Source of the DNA: Symmachiella dynata
Lineage (GTDB): Bacteria; Planctomycetota; Planctomycetia; Planctomycetales; Planctomycetaceae
Direction of reading: 5' to 3'
Assembly: GCF_007747995.1 (NCBI RefSeq)
Contig: NZ_CP036276.1
Coordinates: 2,905,001-2,969,000, forward strand
Length of the DNA: 64,000 bases
The position numbers and the translations under genes are program-made. Positions within the stretch are counted from its first letter, which is position 1, and every line of letters starts with the position of its first letter. The notes beneath the pieces were generated by a model. The model did not search any database. It worked only from the letters and a program-made list of their open reading frames with translations, and was not told the DNA's origin. Of this stretch, positions 1 to 9,347 are shown piece after piece.

Positions 1-269
1 GGGGCCACATAGCTGAAGTCGCGCAGAGTAGCTGTCCCGGCGGGAATCAAGGAGCGCGCGGTTGTTAAATCGGCGGGGAGTGATTTTTCGGCGCCGCCCG
101 CTTCGTAGCCGTGAATGATGCGATTGTTGAAGTCGTTGACATCCAGGATCGGCAGGTCGACAGAAATATAAGGAGCGTCAACCAGGGTGCCGTAGGAATT
201 GTTATTTTGCGGATCGCGTTCACTCGCCTCGTTCATGTTGGCGGTGGCGGTTTCGTCGACGGTCGCCAT
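1..269 (-). CDS. 2-oxoacid:ferredoxin oxidoreductase, second subunit (N-terminal fragment)
   Basis: An open frame starts with ATG at 269 and runs leftwards off the window without a stop. The first ~89 residues include a low-complexity N-terminus rich in T, A and N, then a segment ending in a TARSLIPAGTATLRDFSYVA stretch. I associate that stretch with the region just before the [4Fe-4S] ferredoxin and thiamine-diphosphate part of planctomycetal pyruvate:ferredoxin oxidoreductases; this recollection is not verified. It lies 106 bp downstream of the alpha/gamma subunit gene on the same strand, which supports a two-gene enzyme. The iron-sulfur and TPP motifs themselves lie outside the window, so the call is by context and N-terminus only. 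Confidence 0.6.
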   Translation of the reverse strand, partial: MATVDETATANMNEASERDPQNNNSYGTLVDAPYISVDLPILDVNDFNNRIIHGYEAGGAEKSLPADLTTARSLIPAGTATLRDFSYVA

Positions 270-375
270 GTGATTTCCCTTTCCTCCCCGAATCACGAGG
301 AGATTCAGACGGTTGGTTTGTTCGTGGAAGACAAGTCCGTTGCACTGAGACTGCAAATGCCGAAGTCACCGAACG

Positions 376-2367
376 TCAGGGGTGGCCGTTGTTGATGATG
401 TCCCGCGGGACCTCATTCATCTCGCTGTAGCCGCGTTTGACACAGGTCAGGTTGTCTTGCACGACTTGCTCGCCGCGTTTACCGAAATATTTTCGCAGGG
501 CCTTTTCGACACCGGCGTAAACTTCGTCATCGGACATGGCGGCGTCTTGAGAAAACGGGGTCAGCTTGAGAAACGCCCCCAGCAGCACGATGCCCTGCAT
601 CCGCATTTCCAAGTCGGCGACGGATGCCACATCGCGGGCAATGCTGACCATATCCAGGAAATTCAGTCGCAACTGCTTTTCGCGAATGGTCTGTTGGTGA
701 TGAGGCGGAACGCGTTTCCAGACCTCCGCGGGATCGGAATAAGGGCTTTGCATCACGATGGCTCCGCCATCCACCATGCCGGTGAGCGGGTTGCCGCTGA
801 TAAGCGCGTTGGAATCGTTGAGCACAACCAGATCGACGTAAGCCAATTCACTATGGGAAAAAATATGCGAATCGGCGATCGTCAGATAATAGGTCGTCGG
901 CAGGCCTTTCTTTTCCGAGCCGTATTTCGGGTACGCCTGGACGTCCTTGCCGAAGACCTGTCCGCCGATGGTGGCGATCACTTTGTTGGTGGTCACCGAG
1001 CCGAACCCGCCGACCGAGTGCCCCCGCATGGAGAAGGCACCTGGGGGACGCAAATCGGGGTCTTCTTTGATCTCTAACGACGTGGAGTGTTTGATGCCGA
1101 CGGAGAAGAAATCTTGGGAGTCGGTCATCATGTTGTCGAAGATGGCGATGATGTCGCCCGGACGCACATCGCGGCTGCCGAGTCCAGCGGCTCCGTGGTA
1201 GATTTTGGGGATGCGGTCGATCTTCTCCACACCATTTTGCCCGGTCATCGCATCACAAAACGCCGCTTTGATTTCGCGGGTCAGGTGGTTCCCGGTCGTG
1301 GAGAGTGGATCATCCATCCGCTCAATCACCGTAAACGCCTTGCAATGTTCCAGTGCTTCGACAATCTGCCGGGACGGGAAGGGGCGGAAGCAATAGATAT
1401 TCAGGCAGCCCGCTTTGATCCCTTTTTCGTCGCGGAGGTAATCGATCGTGATCTGGGCGGTCTCCATATAAGACCCGATGCCGACCAGAATGTACTCGGC
1501 ATCTTCGCAGCGATAGCCGTCGACGAAGTCATATTTCCGCCCGGTATTGCGGTAGAACTCTTCAAAGGCTTCTTCCAAGGCCGGTTCGACTTGGTCGTAA
1601 TACCAACGCTGCGCCAATTTGCCTTTCATGTAGGAGTCTTGGTTTTGGACGACGCCCGACATCAGCGGATTGTCGGTGTCCATCAGATTCATCAGTTTGT
1701 CTTCCGGCTTGCCGATGAATTCCTTCATGAATTCTTCTTCGGGTAGCCGGACCGATTCGACGGTGTGCGTGGTCAAAAAACCATCCTGCACATTCAAAAA
1801 CGGCGTGACGGAGGCTTCCGCGGCGCGGCGGCTGATGAGACACAAATCGCCCGCTTCCTGCGCGTTGCGGCCAAACAAGATGCCCCAGCCGCAATCGGCA
1901 ACGCTCATCACGTCGTCGTGCCCGGCATGGACATTGAGGCTGTGGCTGGTCAGTGCGCGGGCCCCGATGTTGAAGACCACCGGCAGGCGTTTGCCGGAGA
2001 TGGTGTAAAGCACCTCCTTCATCAGCACGAGGCCTTGCCCGGAGGTAAAGTTGGTCACGCGGCCGCCGGCGACGGCAAAGCCTTCGCAGAATGTGGCAGC
2101 GGAGTGTTCGCTTTCCGGCTCGACAAAGACCAACTGGTCACCCCACATGTTGGGGATGCCGTTCATCATGGCCGCGTTGAAGCCGCTGCCCATGGTCGTG
2201 GAGCTGGTGATCGGAAAGGCTCCCGATCCTTGGGAGATTTTAGTTTCAACCCAGACGACCGCTTCGGCACCGTCGCACGTCGTCGGAATTCCTGGATATT
2301 GGAATTTCGACTCGTGGTGTTCTTCATCCGGGGTTCCGGTCGTACGATCTAACGCATCCGTAGCCAT
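376..2367 (-). CDS. 2-oxoacid (pyruvate):ferredoxin oxidoreductase alpha-gamma subunit
   Basis: About 663 aa. The first ~250 residues look like the pyrimidine-binding domain of POR enzymes (SSTTMGSGFNAAMMNG; FTSGQGLVLMKEVLYTISGK). A transketolase C-terminal-like domain II follows (YILVGIGSYMETAQ; CFRPFPSRQIVEALEHCK). The C-terminal ~200 residues match the gamma domain (SMRGHSVGGFGSVTTNKV; FSHSELAYVDLVVLND). The family oxidises a 2-oxoacid to acyl-CoA with reduced ferredoxin. Domain order is alpha then gamma, with the iron-sulfur/TPP part apparently on the next gene. I prefer the ATG at 2367 because GGGAAGGGA lies about 10 nt upstream on the minus strand; the ATG at 2388 has no clear ribosome-binding site. 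Substrate is inferred, pyruvate being most likely. Confidence 0.85.
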   Translation of the reverse strand: MATDALDRTTGTPDEEHHESKFQYPGIPTTCDGAEAVVWVETKISQGSGAFPITSSTTMGSGFNAAMMNGIPNMWGDQLVFVEPESEHSAATFCEGFAVAGGRVTNFTSGQGLVLMKEVLYTISGKRLPVVFNIGARALTSHSLNVHAGHDDVMSVADCGWGILFGRNAQEAGDLCLISRRAAEASVTPFLNVQDGFLTTHTVESVRLPEEEFMKEFIGKPEDKLMNLMDTDNPLMSGVVQNQDSYMKGKLAQRWYYDQVEPALEEAFEEFYRNTGRKYDFVDGYRCEDAEYILVGIGSYMETAQITIDYLRDEKGIKAGCLNIYCFRPFPSRQIVEALEHCKAFTVIERMDDPLSTTGNHLTREIKAAFCDAMTGQNGVEKIDRIPKIYHGAAGLGSRDVRPGDIIAIFDNMMTDSQDFFSVGIKHSTSLEIKEDPDLRPPGAFSMRGHSVGGFGSVTTNKVIATIGGQVFGKDVQAYPKYGSEKKGLPTTYYLTIADSHIFSHSELAYVDLVVLNDSNALISGNPLTGMVDGGAIVMQSPYSDPAEVWKRVPPHHQQTIREKQLRLNFLDMVSIARDVASVADLEMRMQGIVLLGAFLKLTPFSQDAAMSDDEVYAGVEKALRKYFGKRGEQVVQDNLTCVKRGYSEMNEVPRDIINNGHP

Positions 2368-2853
2368 ATATGCCACATCCCTTCCCATGAATGAATCATC
2401 CGGAGATGCATTGCTTCACGTGAAGCGCGGCTTGCCGGATTTTGTCACATCAATCGATGCCAAGTTTGCTCTGAAATAAAAATCCTTCTGTGTCTTCAAA
2501 CAGCTCGTCGTGGTGAGTGTCTTATGTTGAATCGCTGTTGTATAAATTCGGCAACAGGTTTTTGTCAGTCCTGTCGCAACGATGGAATCTCAATTCGTCA
2601 TTGTAGCTAAAGCCAGGCTGGCTGGCGAGTCTTTCTTCGCGGGGCCATGAAAAACGCTGCCTGCAACGTCAAGTATTGTGTCGCTGGAAACCATCGTTGA
2701 CCGGTTGATTCCGCAACCCGACCGGCATTGTTTATAATAACGGAAGTCGTTGTTTGGACAATATGTGAGGTTGTCCGGACCGGAATGCCGTACTCCTTTC
2801 AAGCACTATTTTCGCGGGTGCGTCGGTCGATGCGTAATACGATCCCGGGAATC
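2368..2853. other. Intergenic region with a 14-bp palindrome
   Basis: This divergent gap holds a perfect palindrome GCTTCACGTGAAGC at 2413-2426, about 46 bp upstream of the preferred oxidoreductase start; it could be an operator. A TATAAT hexamer sits at 2733-2738 without a well-spaced -35. I see no convincing small gene. Confidence 0.4.
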
Positions 2854-3777
2854 ATGGATCGGCTAGACACTGACAAACCGTTGCTGCTCGACGGAGCATT
2901 GGCTACGGAATTACAGCAGCGAGGGTATGACATCAGCGGGCCGCTTTGGTCCGCACGGATTTTGTTGGACGATCCCCAATCCATCCGGCAATTGCATTTG
3001 GATTACTTAAGGGCCGGCGCCGATTGCTTAATCACGGCGACCTATCAAGCGACGTTCCCGGGACTCTTGGAAGCCGGTTTGAATTCGCAGCAAGCGGCAG
3101 AGGTGTTAAATCGCGCGGTTCGTATGGCGGTCGAAGCACGGCAATTATTGGTGGACGATCCACTGCGCAGCTCCGACCGCCCGGCTCCTATAATCGCGGC
3201 TTCGATCGGTCCGTATGGAGCGTATCGACATGATGGCTCGGAGTACACCGGCGATTACGGATTGGGCCTGACACAACTTGCCGATTTTCATCGCGAGCGA
3301 ATTCACCAATTGGCCGTCAGTGATGCGGACCTGTTGGCCTGCGAAACCATTCCATCGTTGCTGGAAGCCCAAGCTCTGGTGAAGGTACTGGCTGAGGTGC
3401 CGTCGACACCGGTGTGGTTGAGTTTTTCGTGCCGGGATGGACAGCACATCTGTCACGGCGAACGCATTGCGGACTGTGGGCAATTGCTGAATGAGGTACC
3501 GCAGGTGGTCGGGATCGGCATCAACTGTACGGCTCCGCAATTCGTAGAGCCGTTGATCGAGAATTTGCGTGCGCAGACCGAAAAGCCGATCGTGGTTTAT
3601 CCCAATTCGGGGGAAACTTGGGATGGGGGCAGCCGCAGTTGGACTGGCACGGCAAGCTGCGAGGATTTCGTGCAAGCGGCCCAGCGTTGGCGTGCGGCCG
3701 GGGCGCGTCTTATCGGCGGGTGTTGTCGCACGGGGCCGGAGCACATTCGAGCGTTGGCAACGGCGTTTCCGCGTTGA
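2854..3777 (+). CDS. Homocysteine S-methyltransferase family protein
   Basis: About 307 aa from ATG 2854; further in-frame starts exist at 2830 and 2728, but homology-like sequence begins at LLLDGALATELQQRG. The zinc-thiolate ligands of the homocysteine methyltransferase barrel are present: Cys in GIGINCTAP and the Cys pair in LIGGCCRTGPEH near the C-terminus. The family moves a methyl group from S-methylmethionine, SAM or a similar donor to homocysteine in the cytoplasm. The compact single-domain size fits the MmuM-like branch, not cobalamin-dependent MetH. The donor cannot be told from sequence. The gene stands alone on the plus strand before a small membrane protein. Confidence 0.85.
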   Translation: MDRLDTDKPLLLDGALATELQQRGYDISGPLWSARILLDDPQSIRQLHLDYLRAGADCLITATYQATFPGLLEAGLNSQQAAEVLNRAVRMAVEARQLLVDDPLRSSDRPAPIIAASIGPYGAYRHDGSEYTGDYGLGLTQLADFHRERIHQLAVSDADLLACETIPSLLEAQALVKVLAEVPSTPVWLSFSCRDGQHICHGERIADCGQLLNEVPQVVGIGINCTAPQFVEPLIENLRAQTEKPIVVYPNSGETWDGGSRSWTGTASCEDFVQAAQRWRAAGARLIGGCCRTGPEHIRALATAFPR

Positions 3778-3925
3778 GGCGATTCTACCGGCCGAGGCAA
3801 CGCGTGCGGTGAAATCCGAAGTTTGCGGCGACTGATGCTTGCTCGAAGTGTGCCGGCAGGGTATGTAAAGGGGATTGTCACAGGTTTGCTTGAATAGACG
3901 CACCATTTCCTGCGGAGATTCCTTG

Positions 3926-4336
3926 ATGTATTACCATATCTCGCACGTGAATTATTTGGCCGTGCTGGTGGCCACCCTCGCCAGTTTCATGTTGGGCGGG
4001 TGGTGGTATTCGGCGTCCGGCTTTGGTCGCTCGTGGTTAGCGGCGATCGGCAAGTCGAAGAATGAACTGGGCAGCCCGGCGGTGGCGATGTCCCTGACGT
4101 TTGTGAGCACCTTTTTCACAGCGATTATCTTGGCGATGCTGATCAACGCCTTGGGCGATCCGAGTTTGTTTCGAGGGGCTCGCTTAGGATTCATCTTGGG
4201 GGTCGGCATCGTGGCGACTTCGATGTTTTCCGATTACTTGTTCAGTGGCAACTCGCTGGAGTTGTTTTTGATTCAAGCCGGTTATCGCGTCGTGTTGCTG
4301 ACCATCATGGGGGGCATCATCGGCGTTTGGGGTTAA
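3926..4336 (+). CDS. DUF1761-like small membrane protein
   Basis: About 136 aa. ATG 3926 is preferred over upstream in-frame codons because GGAG lies about 8 nt before it. Four hydrophobic segments are visible: one near residues 8-30 containing FMLGGWWYS, one around 55-78, one around 88-110 and one at the C-terminus. The early GGWWYS with a following GxSW and KS pattern is typical of DUF1761 proteins, whose function is unknown. It ends 18 bp before holA and may be cotranscribed with it. No catalytic motif is visible. Confidence 0.6.
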   Translation: MYYHISHVNYLAVLVATLASFMLGGWWYSASGFGRSWLAAIGKSKNELGSPAVAMSLTFVSTFFTAIILAMLINALGDPSLFRGARLGFILGVGIVATSMFSDYLFSGNSLELFLIQAGYRVVLLTIMGGIIGVWG

Positions 4337-4354
4337 TACGCCGCGAGAATAATT

Positions 4355-5362
4355 ATGGATGCGATTGAATACCTCAAATCTCCGGCCAAGCAGGATCACG
4401 GAACCGCTGTCGCTATTTATGGAGCGGAGCAATATCTGAAGTCGGCGGCGCTCAAGGTGGTTGCGGATCAGATTTTGGGGCGTGAAGACGAAGATGCACT
4501 CCCCACCCGTTTTACCGGCAAGGATGCCGAATTGGTGCGGGTGTTGGACGAACTGCGCACGGTGTCGATGTGGAGCGATTGCCGGTTGGTGATCGTCGAT
4601 AATGCGGACGATTTCGTCTCAAAGTATCGCGCGGGTTTGGAAAAGTATCTTGATAAACCGGCGAAAAAATCGGTGCTGGTTTTGGATCTCAAATCCTGGC
4701 CCAAGAATACCAAGCTGGCCAAGAAAGTCGCCAAGGTCGGATTGGACATCAATTGTGCGTCGCTCAAACCGGCGCAAGTCCCGCGGTGGATTGCCGCACA
4801 CGCGCGGCAGAAGTATGGCAAGACCATTGACGGCCCAGCGGCGCAGATCTTGGTCGAACTGGCCGGAACCAGCTTGGCGCAGTTGGACACCGAGTTGGAC
4901 AAACTGTCGACGTATGTCGGTGAGACTGAAAAAATTGACGCCGAAGCGGTGCGGATTCTGGTTGGAGGCTGGCGTGCCGAGACGACCTGGGCCATGTTGG
5001 ACGCCGTTCGCGACGGTCAGGTCGGACAGGCGATCGGATTGTTGGATAAACTATTGGCTGCTGGGGAAGCTCCCATGAAATTGTTGGGGGGCATCAATTT
5101 TACCTACCGCCGCATCGCCAAAGCGACGGAGATTTCCCGGCATGGGATGCCGTTGGCCGATGCGCTCAAATCGGCGGGAATGCAACCCTTTGTTGTGGGG
5201 AAGATCGTTTCCTATATGCGGAGAATCGGCCGCCCCCGGGCGGAGCAGATCTACGGTTGGTTGGCTGATGCGGATATGGACCTCAAGGGAAGCAGCTCCT
5301 TGTCTGATCGGGCGGTGCTGGAGTTGTTGCTGTTGCGGTTAGGTGGCCGCGCGGGCACCTGA
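4355..5362 (+). CDS. holA: DNA polymerase III delta subunit
   Basis: 335 aa, the usual length for HolA. The N-terminal part begins YGAEQYLKSAALKVVADQIL, matching the degenerate AAA+ domain that pulls open the beta clamp. The central part (PRWIAAHARQKYGKTIDGPA; LVELAGTSLAQLDTELDKL) and the C-terminal collar-like part (NFTYRRIAKATEI; DMDLKGSSSLSDRAVLELLLLRL) fit the delta-subunit pattern. In the clamp loader, delta binds and opens the beta ring for the replicative polymerase. It follows the small membrane protein by 18 bp. No oddity seen. Confidence 0.85.
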   Translation: MDAIEYLKSPAKQDHGTAVAIYGAEQYLKSAALKVVADQILGREDEDALPTRFTGKDAELVRVLDELRTVSMWSDCRLVIVDNADDFVSKYRAGLEKYLDKPAKKSVLVLDLKSWPKNTKLAKKVAKVGLDINCASLKPAQVPRWIAAHARQKYGKTIDGPAAQILVELAGTSLAQLDTELDKLSTYVGETEKIDAEAVRILVGGWRAETTWAMLDAVRDGQVGQAIGLLDKLLAAGEAPMKLLGGINFTYRRIAKATEISRHGMPLADALKSAGMQPFVVGKIVSYMRRIGRPRAEQIYGWLADADMDLKGSSSLSDRAVLELLLLRLGGRAGT

Positions 5363-5498
5363 GTGTACTGAATAGGGCGGGGAGAGGGCATTCCCGGATA
5401 ACGATCGGATCGATCCTCGCCGTCGCGTTGACGATCGCTGTTCAGTGATTTATCTTGGCACCGACGTTAAACGAACTTAAACGAAATGGAATCGCGTT

Positions 5499-6581
5499 GT
5501 GAATGAAACCGCCTGTCATGCTTGGCATGTTGCTGCCGGAGGCCGTATGGTCGACTTTGCGGGCTGGGATATGCCCGTGCAGTATTCGACGATTATCGAT
5601 GAACATAACGCCGTCCGGCAAGCAGCCGGGTTGTTCGACATTGCGCATATGGGGCGCATCTATTTTCGCGGACCCGACGCGGCTGTGGTGCTGGATTCGA
5701 TCGTCACCAACGACGTGATTTCCATGGAAGTCGGTCAGGTGCGTTACGCGTTGGTGACCAATGACGCGGGCGGAATTCTTGACGATGTGCTGGTCTATCG
5801 ATTTCCGGATTTCTATCTACTCGTAGTCAATGCTTCGAATCGCGAAAAAATAGTGAGTTGGATCGAAAACTTTCGCGAAGACTTTGACGTTGAGGTAGAC
5901 GACGCAACGCTACAGCAATTCATGCTGGCGATCCAAGGCCCGCTGGCCGAAGAGATTCTCTCTCCACACGTGGAAGTCGATCTTACCGAAATAGGCTACT
6001 ACAGTGCGGTCGAAACGTCAGTGTTGGGGCATCCCGGATTGGTCAGCCGCACTGGTTATACCGGCGAAGATGGGTTCGAGGTGATTGTCAGCAATGAACA
6101 GGCAGTGGAATTGTGGGAAAAGTTAATTGCTGACGGTAAAGAGCGGGGTTTGCTTCCCGCGGGACTGGGGTGCCGTGATACATTGCGTTTAGAAGCGGCT
6201 ATGCCGTTGTATGGGCATGAGCTGAATGAACAGATCGATCCCTATACCGCGGGTTTGGGATTCGCCGTGAAACTGGATGCGGGTGATTTTATCGGCCAAC
6301 CGGCTGTGGCTGTCGCCAAAGAAAAAAAGGACCGTCGTAAACGCGTCGGCCTAGAACTGGAAGGCCGCCGCATTGCCCGCGAAGGTGCCGAATTAATTTT
6401 ACGGGACGCAACCATCGGAGAAGTCACCTCCGGTACGTTCTCGCCCACGCTGCAAAAATCGATCGCCATGGGCTACATCGACCAGGAGCAGTCAGCCGTC
6501 GGTACGGTGCTGGAAGTCGACATCCGCGGAAAACGGGCATTGGCGACCGTCGTCCCCTTGCCGTTTTACAAGCGTTCCTAA
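5499..6581 (+). CDS. gcvT: Aminomethyltransferase, glycine cleavage T protein
   Basis: 360 aa, normal for GcvT. It starts at GTG 5499, in line with the conserved N-terminus HVAAGGRMVDFAGWDMPVQY. Further family blocks are FDIAHMGRI, DAGGILDDVLVYR, RTGYTGEDGFEV, GCRDTLRLEAAMPLYGHEL and the C-terminal TSGTFSPTLQKSIAMGYI. The enzyme moves the methylene group from aminomethylated H protein to tetrahydrofolate, releasing ammonia. The rest of the glycine cleavage genes are not in the window, and I see no tandem glycine riboswitch in the 136 bp upstream. Confidence 0.92.
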   Translation: MNETACHAWHVAAGGRMVDFAGWDMPVQYSTIIDEHNAVRQAAGLFDIAHMGRIYFRGPDAAVVLDSIVTNDVISMEVGQVRYALVTNDAGGILDDVLVYRFPDFYLLVVNASNREKIVSWIENFREDFDVEVDDATLQQFMLAIQGPLAEEILSPHVEVDLTEIGYYSAVETSVLGHPGLVSRTGYTGEDGFEVIVSNEQAVELWEKLIADGKERGLLPAGLGCRDTLRLEAAMPLYGHELNEQIDPYTAGLGFAVKLDAGDFIGQPAVAVAKEKKDRRKRVGLELEGRRIAREGAELILRDATIGEVTSGTFSPTLQKSIAMGYIDQEQSAVGTVLEVDIRGKRALATVVPLPFYKRS

Positions 6582-6618
6582 TCGTTCTGGAGCAATTAGC
6601 AAACAACGGCGACCGACA

Positions 6619-7665
6619 TCAGACGGAAGTCACTTCTGCGTCTTCATCGGCCAGGACATCCGTGGTCACATCGGCGACGAAATCGTTCACCCCCTCGTTT
6701 TTGGCGATTTGGGGCGGAGCAGCGCCGACATTCATGCCGACACCGGGGGACTTAACCATCGCGGGTAGCATGTCCCACGTTGCGCTCAGGTAAGTGTTGT
6801 AGCGTGGGAATTTGACATCAGGATTTTCGTCGATGTACTTCTCCATTTGGTCTCCCAATGCATTGTGCGCCAATCGCGGATGACGATGGTGGGGGCCGTG
6901 AATGAAGATGTCGAAGTTGGCGAACGTGCAGAATTTTGTGACCCAAGTGGAACCAAGCACAGTCCGTGTTCCCAACATGGGGTCGTAACTGGACATTCCC
7001 AAGTGTTCGGTCAATTTGCGGCTGCTTTGAAAAATGCCGGCGATAAAGTGTGGAATTCCCCAGACCCGGAAAAAGGCAGGCCAAGCGCTGTAGTACGTTA
7101 ACAGGGCGATGATCGTTCCCCAAACCAGGACGATTCCGGCGAATTCGTAGCGGATGGTCCGCCTCATTTTTGGATTCTTGAGCGGTGAATCTTTGTGAAA
7201 AAACAAACGGCAGTAAATTGCGGGGCTGGTAAACATACCGGCAATGAGATCCACCCACACGAAACAGCGACGGAAAGCCAGAGAGGCATTGGGGTCAGAA
7301 TAGGGCCACAATTCCCAATCGGTCGGTTTGTTCAGATAGGCGTGGTGTCGAATGTGACTTTCGCGATAAATGGTGTAAGGCGTGAACATCGCTGTGCCTA
7401 AGAAACGCCCCAGCCAGATACTCACTGTGCGGGATTGGCAGAGTGTCTGGTGTGCCGTTTCGTGAAAGCAACTTGTCCAGCAGAACAAGAAATAGGCAGT
7501 AAACACAGTCCAAAATGAATAGACGAGCCAATTGTCGGCTGGCCACCGAATTGCCAAGCACCAAATGCCGGCAGCGGCGGCGGGAAGACAAATCAAATGG
7601 ACAATGGAGTTTTTGTCCCTCAGTGCTTTGGATTCATCGGCGGTAAACTCAGTCGTTGTAGACAC
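6619..7665 (-). CDS. Membrane fatty acid desaturase-like protein
   Basis: 348 aa, starting at GTG 7665 with AGGAG about 10 nt upstream. It has the histidine boxes of membrane di-iron desaturases and hydroxylases: HETAHQT, HIRHHAY and HGPHHRHP. Hydrophobic segments surround them (ICLPAAAAGIWCLAIRW; FWTVFTAYFLFCWTSC). The family inserts double bonds or hydroxyl groups into lipid-linked substrates in the membrane using oxygen. The acidic C-terminal tail (VADVTTDVLADEDAEVTSV) is unlike the core and probably unstructured. Regiospecificity and substrate cannot be inferred; a carotenoid or other lipid oxygenase role is also possible. Confidence 0.75.
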   Translation of the reverse strand: MSTTTEFTADESKALRDKNSIVHLICLPAAAAGIWCLAIRWPADNWLVYSFWTVFTAYFLFCWTSCFHETAHQTLCQSRTVSIWLGRFLGTAMFTPYTIYRESHIRHHAYLNKPTDWELWPYSDPNASLAFRRCFVWVDLIAGMFTSPAIYCRLFFHKDSPLKNPKMRRTIRYEFAGIVLVWGTIIALLTYYSAWPAFFRVWGIPHFIAGIFQSSRKLTEHLGMSSYDPMLGTRTVLGSTWVTKFCTFANFDIFIHGPHHRHPRLAHNALGDQMEKYIDENPDVKFPRYNTYLSATWDMLPAMVKSPGVGMNVGAAPPQIAKNEGVNDFVADVTTDVLADEDAEVTSV

Positions 7666-8319
7666 TTGGTGTGAACTCCTGTCGGCAAAGTGTTGCCCAA
7701 TTTAATGACTCCGCGTCATCTCTCTCTGGTTCGCGGTCAATCACCGGCTACATCTGCTTCCCTGCGTTCATTTCTCGTCCTCGAGTTTTTTCAGCCTGTC
7801 ACGACCAGGCCATTTCGGGGGTGCTCAGCTTGTGGTTTCCTTTCAGCTGAATCTGAGTGCTTTCACCCCCCTCCTCATATGTTAAACTCCCGATGCATGA
7901 AGATCGAGTGATACAGGCCGCAACCCCAGTGCAGAACAAAAAAATTGCCAATGTCGCTGCCTGATTTTGGACCTCGAATCGCTGCGTCTGAGCAGCCATT
8001 TTCAAGCAATGGACCGCTGCGATACTTTCACCGCGAGTCTGCACGACTTGGGGCTTTGCACATTTCCAATTCATCGGTGATCGTCACAATTGGAAGAGTT
8101 TCCGTAGATTGCTGGATCGTGTGAAAGTTGCCTGGATTTGCGTGATGAGAAAACGCGCAGCTTGGGGCCAAACTTCTCGAATTCTCGAACCGATATTGAT
8201 AACCTAAACGGTCCCCAGCGAGCGATGGTAATCCGCGAGGGGATTTTCTTGCGGTTTCCTTCGTTGGGGGAGGCCAACATCATGAAGACTCTAAAATTGG
8301 CGACCTGAAAGAACATTCC
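7666..8319. other. Intergenic region, no gene recognised
   Basis: About 650 bp between the divergent desaturase and the next small gene. Open frames here are short and lack plausible composition or a ribosome-binding site. I see no tRNA, terminator or clear repeat. Confidence 0.4.
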
Positions 8320-8610
8320 ATGCCTGAACGCTCCAAATATCAGCAAAAAGTCATTAAACGGTTTTACGACAATCGTGAGCAAATCGATCAACAGCGTTTG
8401 AGCGAGCTGGTCACGAATCTTTTTCTGGCGGAAGGCAAAAAGAAACTCGCGACTTTGTGGGAAAAGGCCAGCGAAACAATGTTGCGATTGGGGGTTCCCC
8501 AAAGCCGCGTCGATCACGTTGTGGCTCAGGCGGACCCGGCCATGTTGGCTGAAGTGGTGAAAGAGGTTGAAGGGGGAATGCATCATCCTCGACCTAAGAC
8601 AAACAAATGA
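8320..8610 (+). CDS. Small conserved-looking protein, function unknown
   Basis: 96 aa, helical and charged, starting MPERSKYQQKVIKRFYDNRE. There is no signal peptide or membrane segment. The sequence looks real: balanced composition, two predicted amphipathic helices (RLSELVTNLFLAEG; KKKLATLWEKASETMLRLGV) and a polar tail. I do not recognise a domain. It is followed by an inverted repeat, CGCAGTGAA at 8612-8620 with TTCACTGCG at 8627-8635, without a T run, which might protect or end the transcript. A regulatory or structural role would be speculation. Confidence 0.55.
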   Translation: MPERSKYQQKVIKRFYDNREQIDQQRLSELVTNLFLAEGKKKLATLWEKASETMLRLGVPQSRVDHVVAQADPAMLAEVVKEVEGGMHHPRPKTNK

Positions 8611-8794
8611 CCGCAGTGAATTATTGTTCACTGCGAAAGTTTCTCCGGGCATGAAGGTGCGGCGCTCCGCAGGCAAATGAATGTTCGTTCATGACCTGCG
8701 GCACCCATGACCCAGCTGCACGTCTGGCGTCGACGGAGCTGTTGCATGATTCGCTGTTACCCTTTTTTTGCACCGTTCAACTAGAAGCAGCACG

Positions 8795-9238
8795 ATGAGC
8801 AATTCGCGAAGCAGAAAAAAGTCAGGCCGTTCCAATTCCCGTTCGCCGGTTGAAATGGCGATTATTTGGGGCGGGATTCTCATTCTCGTCGGCTTGGCGT
8901 TCTATGAGTTTAGGGCCCGGTCAACCTACAACAGCAATTACCAAGCAGTCATGGATGCGTTTCAGGCTGCCGAAGAGAGTGGCGAATCGTTGACAGACGA
9001 AGAGGTGGCCAAACTCGTGACGGGCCATTCCAGTCATGAAAAAAATAACAAAATCGGCCCAAACAAATTGTTGGCCGAGCGGATGGACCGGTACGAATTC
9101 AAGGGGCTGATCCAGAACCGAGAGATCTACGTCTACTACGGTTCGCATGGGGAAGACGGCATCGTGGACGATGTTTTTTATGTCGGCGAACAACCAGCCG
9201 CCGAAGGCGATGCACCGGCGGATGATTCGGCAAACTAA
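8795..9238 (+). CDS. Small single-pass membrane protein, function unknown
   Basis: About 147 aa from ATG 8795; an in-frame ATG at 8768 would add nine residues, but a purine-rich AGAAGCAG lies before 8795. The N-terminus is basic and serine-rich (SRSRKKSGRSNSRS), followed by one membrane helix (AIIWGGILILVGLAFYEF) and a soluble domain of about 95 residues containing AAEESGESLTDEEVAKLV and FKGLIQNREIYVYYGSHGEDG. The basic head suggests an N-in, C-out topology. No known family was recognised. It ends about 110 bp before a convergent MFS gene. Confidence 0.55.
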   Translation: MSNSRSRKKSGRSNSRSPVEMAIIWGGILILVGLAFYEFRARSTYNSNYQAVMDAFQAAEESGESLTDEEVAKLVTGHSSHEKNNKIGPNKLLAERMDRYEFKGLIQNREIYVYYGSHGEDGIVDDVFYVGEQPAAEGDAPADDSAN

Positions 9239-9347
9239 CGTTCTACGCATAGAACGGTAGCGATATGTCGATGGCCGGCAGCAGATGGTGCTGAAGAAAC
9301 TTGCCGCCAAACCGCTTGATTCGCTGCGAAAGATGCTGTGCGCTGGC

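Noticed and set aside
2728-2853. N-terminal extension of the homocysteine methyltransferase
   Set aside because: The extension contains Arg/Ser-rich non-homologous sequence; the family starts at about 2854.
5363-5498. Glycine riboswitch before gcvT
   Set aside because: The gap is only 136 bp and I cannot find the paired aptamer core.
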